Shown here one piece after another: positions 60,131 to 64,000 of a DNA stretch of 64,000 nucleotides. The stretch is from NCBI GenBank assembly GCA_028023455.1, contig JAQFVV010007279.1, forward strand, positions 51,357 through 115,356, written 5' to 3'. Within the stretch, counting starts at the first letter, position 1. Each line of letters begins with the position of its first letter. The stretch comes from Epiperipatus broadwayi. Taxonomy: Eukaryota > Onychophora > Udeonychophora > Euonychophora > Peripatidae. The notes beneath the pieces were generated by a model. It was not told where the DNA came from. It searched no databases and saw only the letters and a program-made list of their open reading frames with translations. Made by a program: the position numbers and the translations under genes.

Positions 60131-61737
60131 CCATAAAGATTTTAGAGAAAGTAATTAAAGATAAAATAGAATCATTTATTTTACCGATGATTTCACCAGC
60201 TCAGTTTGCTAAAAAACATTCATCTACCACACAAGCTGCTATGTTATTTAAGGCTATTTTGACATCAGTTAGAGAAAAGAAAAGATATGGCCCGATTGTT
60301 GTACAGCTGGATATTGCTTCGGCTTTTGACAATGTTGATATATCTATACTGTTGAGATTATTGAATGACACTGAAATGCCAAAATCACATATATATGTTA
60401 TAACAAATTTACTCTTAAATCGTGAGCTTCACATTACTCTAAATGGCAGAAATTCACCAGCTTTCACACCAACTAAATCACTTTCACAAGGGTCTCCACT
60501 TAGTGCCATCTTATTTATTTTATATATAAATCCCCTTCTTGTCCGATTACAACAGGCATTTGAGGGAATGGAAATCCCAGGAACAGGTCAAAAATTGACA
60601 TGTATTGCATACATGGATGATATTACAGTTTTCCTGAAATCAAAAAGGCAGATACCAAAACTACAGATGATTTTAGAAGAATACTCAAAGGAATTTAAAC
60701 TAAGTTTCAATCCAGAAAAAACAGCAGCATGGACTATATTCACAGGAAGGCCATGTACATCCATTTTCCAGGCAAAGCCAGACTCTCTATCCAATACCTA
60801 TATATCAGTATATTCCAAGATTCAATTGATTAATAGTTTGATGATGACTAAGATAGTTTACTTTATGCCAGTGGTTGCTTTCTCAAAAGCTTTTATCTCC
60901 AAAATTAAGACCATTTGCAATCAACTACTATGGTCAAGGAAAGTCGTGGCAATATCAATGGCAAAACTATGTCAGCCATTGAATAAAAATGGTTTGGGCT
61001 TACATGATATTGGTATTTTTGCAAAACAGAGAATGATGAACAATATAATTGATATTATTAAACAATTTCCAAAAATTAAGCAGCTCATAGAGGTCATTCC
61101 AACTGATAAACCACCACCAAAAAAATTATCATATTTTGAACAATTAATACATATTTGTAAAACAGAATCAAAAATCCCAATTTATGAATTAATGCATGAA
61201 GATAATAACACAATTGCTTTAGAACCAATACTGGGAATTAATAATAAGCAATTGGTTAAAAGGTATAAACGATGGGCCTTAGAACCAAAGTTTTTCAATT
61301 TTCTAATAAAACTTAATCTATCTGCATTACCTACCACATATTTTCTTTGCCATAAAAGACTGTATACGTCAATTGATCCCTTTTGTGGGTTATGCCATCG
61401 AGCTGAGGAAACCCTATCACATCTGCTATATCACTGTGAGGGACTTAGACACATAAGAAATCTCATAACTAGCAGTTACAGGAGGTCTAATGTAACAATG
61501 CATCAATTGATTTCTGCATTTAGAGAAGGATTAACACCAAGTGTCAGGGCAGCAACCTTTGTGCTATATGCATACTGGTGTACTAGATGCACTTTTCTAA
61601 TTGGTAACAATTCCAGGAGACATTCAGTTACTTTTTCAAATAAACTTGAAATAATACAGAAAAGGGATAAGAGACTGGCCAGACCTGACATTTATGCAGC
61701 AACCTGGTCATTACTTAAAATTAGATCTATGTTATAG
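60131..61737 (+). pseudogene. LINE reverse transcriptase, 3' part (long open frame, 5'-incomplete)
   Basis: An uninterrupted frame from ATG at 60118 to 61737, of which the first few codons belong to the inversion junction. Motifs in order: KILEKVIKDKIESF, AQFAKKHSSTTQAAM, motif A VVQLDIASAFDNV (residues ~60-75), motif B SLSQGSPLSAILFILYI (~123-140), motif C AYMDDITVFL with the catalytic DD intact, FNPEKTAAW, KIQLINSLMMTKIVYFMPVV, then CGLCHRAEETLSHLLYHC (CX2C...HX4C) and EIIQKRDKRLARPD. Between FNPEKT and KIQLINS only about 36 residues remain, where related enzymes have roughly 70-80 including a YLG-type box, so an in-frame deletion is likely. No restriction-like endonuclease domain is seen at the C-terminus. 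The upstream half is inverted, so this copy cannot make a whole protein. The clean frame points to recent insertion. Confidence 0.88.
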
Positions 61738-61956
61738 TGAATTGAGGAAATTAAACATTATAAAAAAACTTAGAAGGATATGCATGTCAAATTAGCAACA
61801 AGGACAATTTAGCAACAATTTTTTCCTTTCTATTATAAGTAATTGATTTGCTAATGGTATTCAAATGATAATGGACAATCCAGGATATTATATGTAGACA
61901 AACTATGTAAATGCAAAATTTGTAATTCTTTTGAGACAATAAAGGCCTTTTGAAAC
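61738..61956 (+). other. LINE 3' UTR
   Basis: Runs from the ORF stop to TTTTGAGACAATAAAGGCCT, which resembles the end of the related copy at 26660-26700, and then into the (TAA)n tail. Confidence 0.75.
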
Positions 61957-62095
<139 letters not shown>

Positions 62096-62099
<4 letters not shown>

Positions 62100-62210
62100 C
62101 CAATAATTTATTGTTTGGACTTCATAAGAAGTTCATACATCAAAAGTGACAAAGCTGGGCCTTGAACTCTAGAATCTGCCATTCTACAATCATGCAGGAC
62201 ATATATTTAA
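62096..62210 (-). repeat. tRNA-like SINE fragment in tail-to-tail contact with the LINE
   Basis: On the minus strand GTCCTGCATGATTGTAGAAT, B-box-like AGAGTTCAAGGCCC, then CTTCTTATGAAGTCC and CAATAAATTATTGGATGATG leading into (ATT)n. The shared microsatellite suggests the LINE inserted into the tail of an older SINE. Confidence 0.5.
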
Positions 62211-63132
62211 AAAAGTTCTGAAGTATTTGGAGTTTTCTGATATCTGAAAAATATTCAGTTCCACTCAGAGTATTTCAGAGCACCATACATCCTCAAAAGT
62301 GTCTTAGATAGTCACTTTATGATATAAGATTTTCCATAATCTTACAATGGAACAATAAAATATAATATGTTATTAAAATAGACAAGTTATTTGCTAGAAG
62401 GTGAAAATTGAGGGATTTTGGTTTTCTTTTTGTCAATAGTATTAGGATACGCTTTTATCAATTGATAATTATATACTAATTAGACTGATTGCAGGATAGC
62501 TTAAAGAAATATCCTAAGTCTATTTGGAACTTAAAACAATTACTCTTTTTCATTCAGAATTAAACCTGAAGTAGTGAGTATAGCAGGAAATATGTGATGT
62601 ACTATGGAGTCCTTGTTACATATACACAATAAATTTTTTTAATAGACTTAATAAATATTAAAAGTTAAATGGGATTACATCTACATATTTTTTTAAACTA
62701 GAATTTAGCCATATTGTAATCAAGCAAACAATTAATTAAAAATTGAATATGTCATTTTGTAATATTTCTAACATTTCTGAATCAAAATTAAGTTTATTAA
62801 AATAATTTTAATTTTCTTGTATTTTCGCAAGTAAACAACACACTCTCATTAAGAGTTATAAAATCTTAATGACTGAACTATTTTCCTTATTTAAAATCTA
62901 GAAAATGGCTAAAAATGAAGTTTGAATTTTAATGAAGTTTGAATTTTGACTCATAGGTGGCATGGAAATAAAATATTGTTGTAGGATGAAATGAGTTGAG
63001 TTTTTCAATCCAGTTTTTAATTGTGTTCTAGCTTAATTACATCATAATCAAGTTCAAATTAAAAAATAAATGGTCTTATTAAGCTTGCAATACTTATGTA
63101 TATAGAATCTATGAAAAATTTCTATTATGATA
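62211..63132. other. No feature recognised
   Basis: AT-rich DNA. No further receptor exon or repeat motif that I can support. Confidence 0.5.
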
Positions 63133-63553
63133 CATAATTCAGTGCTCTTTTAGTATGCAATCTCCACCATTTTGAATTTCAAAACCAACCCAAAACATCG
63201 TCTGACACATCTAAGTGACAAAAAAGTACACAAAAACGAAAAAATTTTAGAACTTGGGTCACGTGACTTGGCCTTTTTTTGATCTGATATCTGTTTTGTC
63301 AAATTTTTAGATTTATATGTATTGCTTTTTATTGATAGTCACGTGACCAGAGTTCTAATTTTTTTTTTCTTTTTGGCCTTTTTTTTTTACTGTGCAATGT
63401 TTTGGCAGGTTTTTTCAAGTCACGTGACCCAAGTTCTAATTTTTTCCCCATTTTTGCATACTTTTTTATCACTTAGATGTGTCAGACAATGTTTCTAGTT
63501 GTTTTTGAAATTCAAAATGGCGGGATCGCGTACTAAAAGAGCACTCATAATTC
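63133..63553. mobile_element. hAT-type MITE, 405 bp, with 8-bp target duplication
   Basis: CATAATTC at 63133-63140 and 63546-63553 brackets 63141-63545. The ends AGTGCTCTTTTAGTA and TACTAAAAGAGCACT are perfect inverted repeats. The outer ~150 bp on each side stay mostly inverted (CATTTTGAATTTCAAAAC / TTTTGAAATTCAAAATG; CACATCTAAGTGA / TCACTTAGATGTG). The interior holds three TCACGTGAC sites. 8-bp duplications and this TIR type fit the hAT superfamily. No coding capacity. Confidence 0.88.
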
Positions 63554-64000
63554 TTTGTCATTTATAAATCAATAATTTAGTGCAGCATATATATATGTAA
63601 TCAGTAGAAGGAAATTAATGTTCAAACATGTGTTATTCATATTTATGTTAGTAACTTTTTATGTTAGACTTGTATACTTGTGAAAGTATTAGAAAAGTAA
63701 TATTACTTTCACACATACAAAGTATTAATGTCTGAGTCACTTCACTTATTTAACATTTAGAAAATAGTTAATTTTAAGGAAAATAATATCCTGCCCTTGT
63801 TTTCAATTAACTGATAATTTTTAATTAGCATAAATTTTCTGCTTTCTTGAGAAAATATGAATGCATGCATGAATACTCATTTTATATGTACACTTATCAA
63901 ATTATTTATAAAGGATAACAATAGCTTTTGGTTACCATTTTATTTAGTGAGGATATTTTACTTGGATACCTATGGCACATGTAACTGAACGAAGTATTAC
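63554..64000. other. No feature recognised
   Basis: AT-rich DNA to the window end. A short inverted repeat (TACTTTCACACATACAAAG near 63703 with CTTGTGAAAGTATTAG near 63677) is the only structure seen. Confidence 0.4.

Noticed and set aside
59411-61737. Two independent LINE insertions in head-to-head orientation
   Set aside because: The two parts cover adjoining, non-overlapping regions of one reverse transcriptase with a small gap, and only one 3' end with tail exists. A single 5'-inverted insertion is simpler.

Overview
The window is a very AT-rich piece of an invertebrate animal nuclear genome. It has split genes with large introns, tRNA-derived SINEs, several LINE clades, Penelope-like elements, hAT and mariner transposons, and long (TAA)n microsatellites. 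I cannot name the species from the sequence. No prokaryotic features, rRNA genes or convincing functional tRNA genes were seen.

The one host gene I can support is on the minus strand and fills most of the window. Ten exons between 56220 and 2503 join in one unbroken frame (1153 nt, about 384 codons) with consistent splice phases. They encode the end of a GAIN domain, the GPS autoproteolysis motif with an intact HL|T site, all seven transmembrane helices and the start of the cytoplasmic tail of a latrophilin-like (ADGRL/CIRL group) adhesion GPCR. The 5' ectodomain exons must lie beyond 64000. The last exon seen ends in a good splice donor, so the tail continues below 2503. Most exons were too short to stand out as open frames and were found by reading the reverse strand and matching intron phases.

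The introns are filled with mobile DNA. From low to high coordinate: a 3.8-kb hAT element with a ruined BED-finger transposase (7243-11084), beside a Jockey/CR1-like LINE split by a SINE (11095-12150); a ~0.86-kb long inverted-repeat element (17670-18525); two small inverted-repeat MITEs (19.7-20.35 kb); a mariner with two nested foldback elements (21293-22515); a LINE tail interrupted by a 1.9-kb palindromic Penelope-like insertion with a 13-bp target duplication (24.17-26.71 kb); dead LINEs at 27.8-30.5, 32.0-33.2, 38.3-39.3 and 39.8-42.6 kb; a second palindromic Penelope-like copy (43.52-44.27 kb); and clusters of SINE-like repeats at 6.4-7.1, 12.4-13.0 and 48.6-49.7 kb. Upstream of the visible receptor exons lie a possible inverted-repeat DNA element (57.8-58.7 kb), a LINE whose reverse transcriptase is split into two opposite-strand halves as expected of twin priming (59.4-61.96 kb), and a 405-bp hAT-type MITE with an 8-bp target duplication (63141-63545).

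The most unusual theme is inverted dimers. Two different Penelope-like families, a tRNA-SINE, a second SINE-like family and an apparently undescribed foldback retroposon (here R3) all occur as head-to-head palindromes. In at least two cases the mirror symmetry continues into flanking non-repeat DNA. R3 insertions carry 13-15-bp direct target duplications but no poly-A tail, which suggests retroposition of a hairpin-like RNA. Both Penelope palindromes carry hammerhead-ribozyme-like cores at their outer ends.
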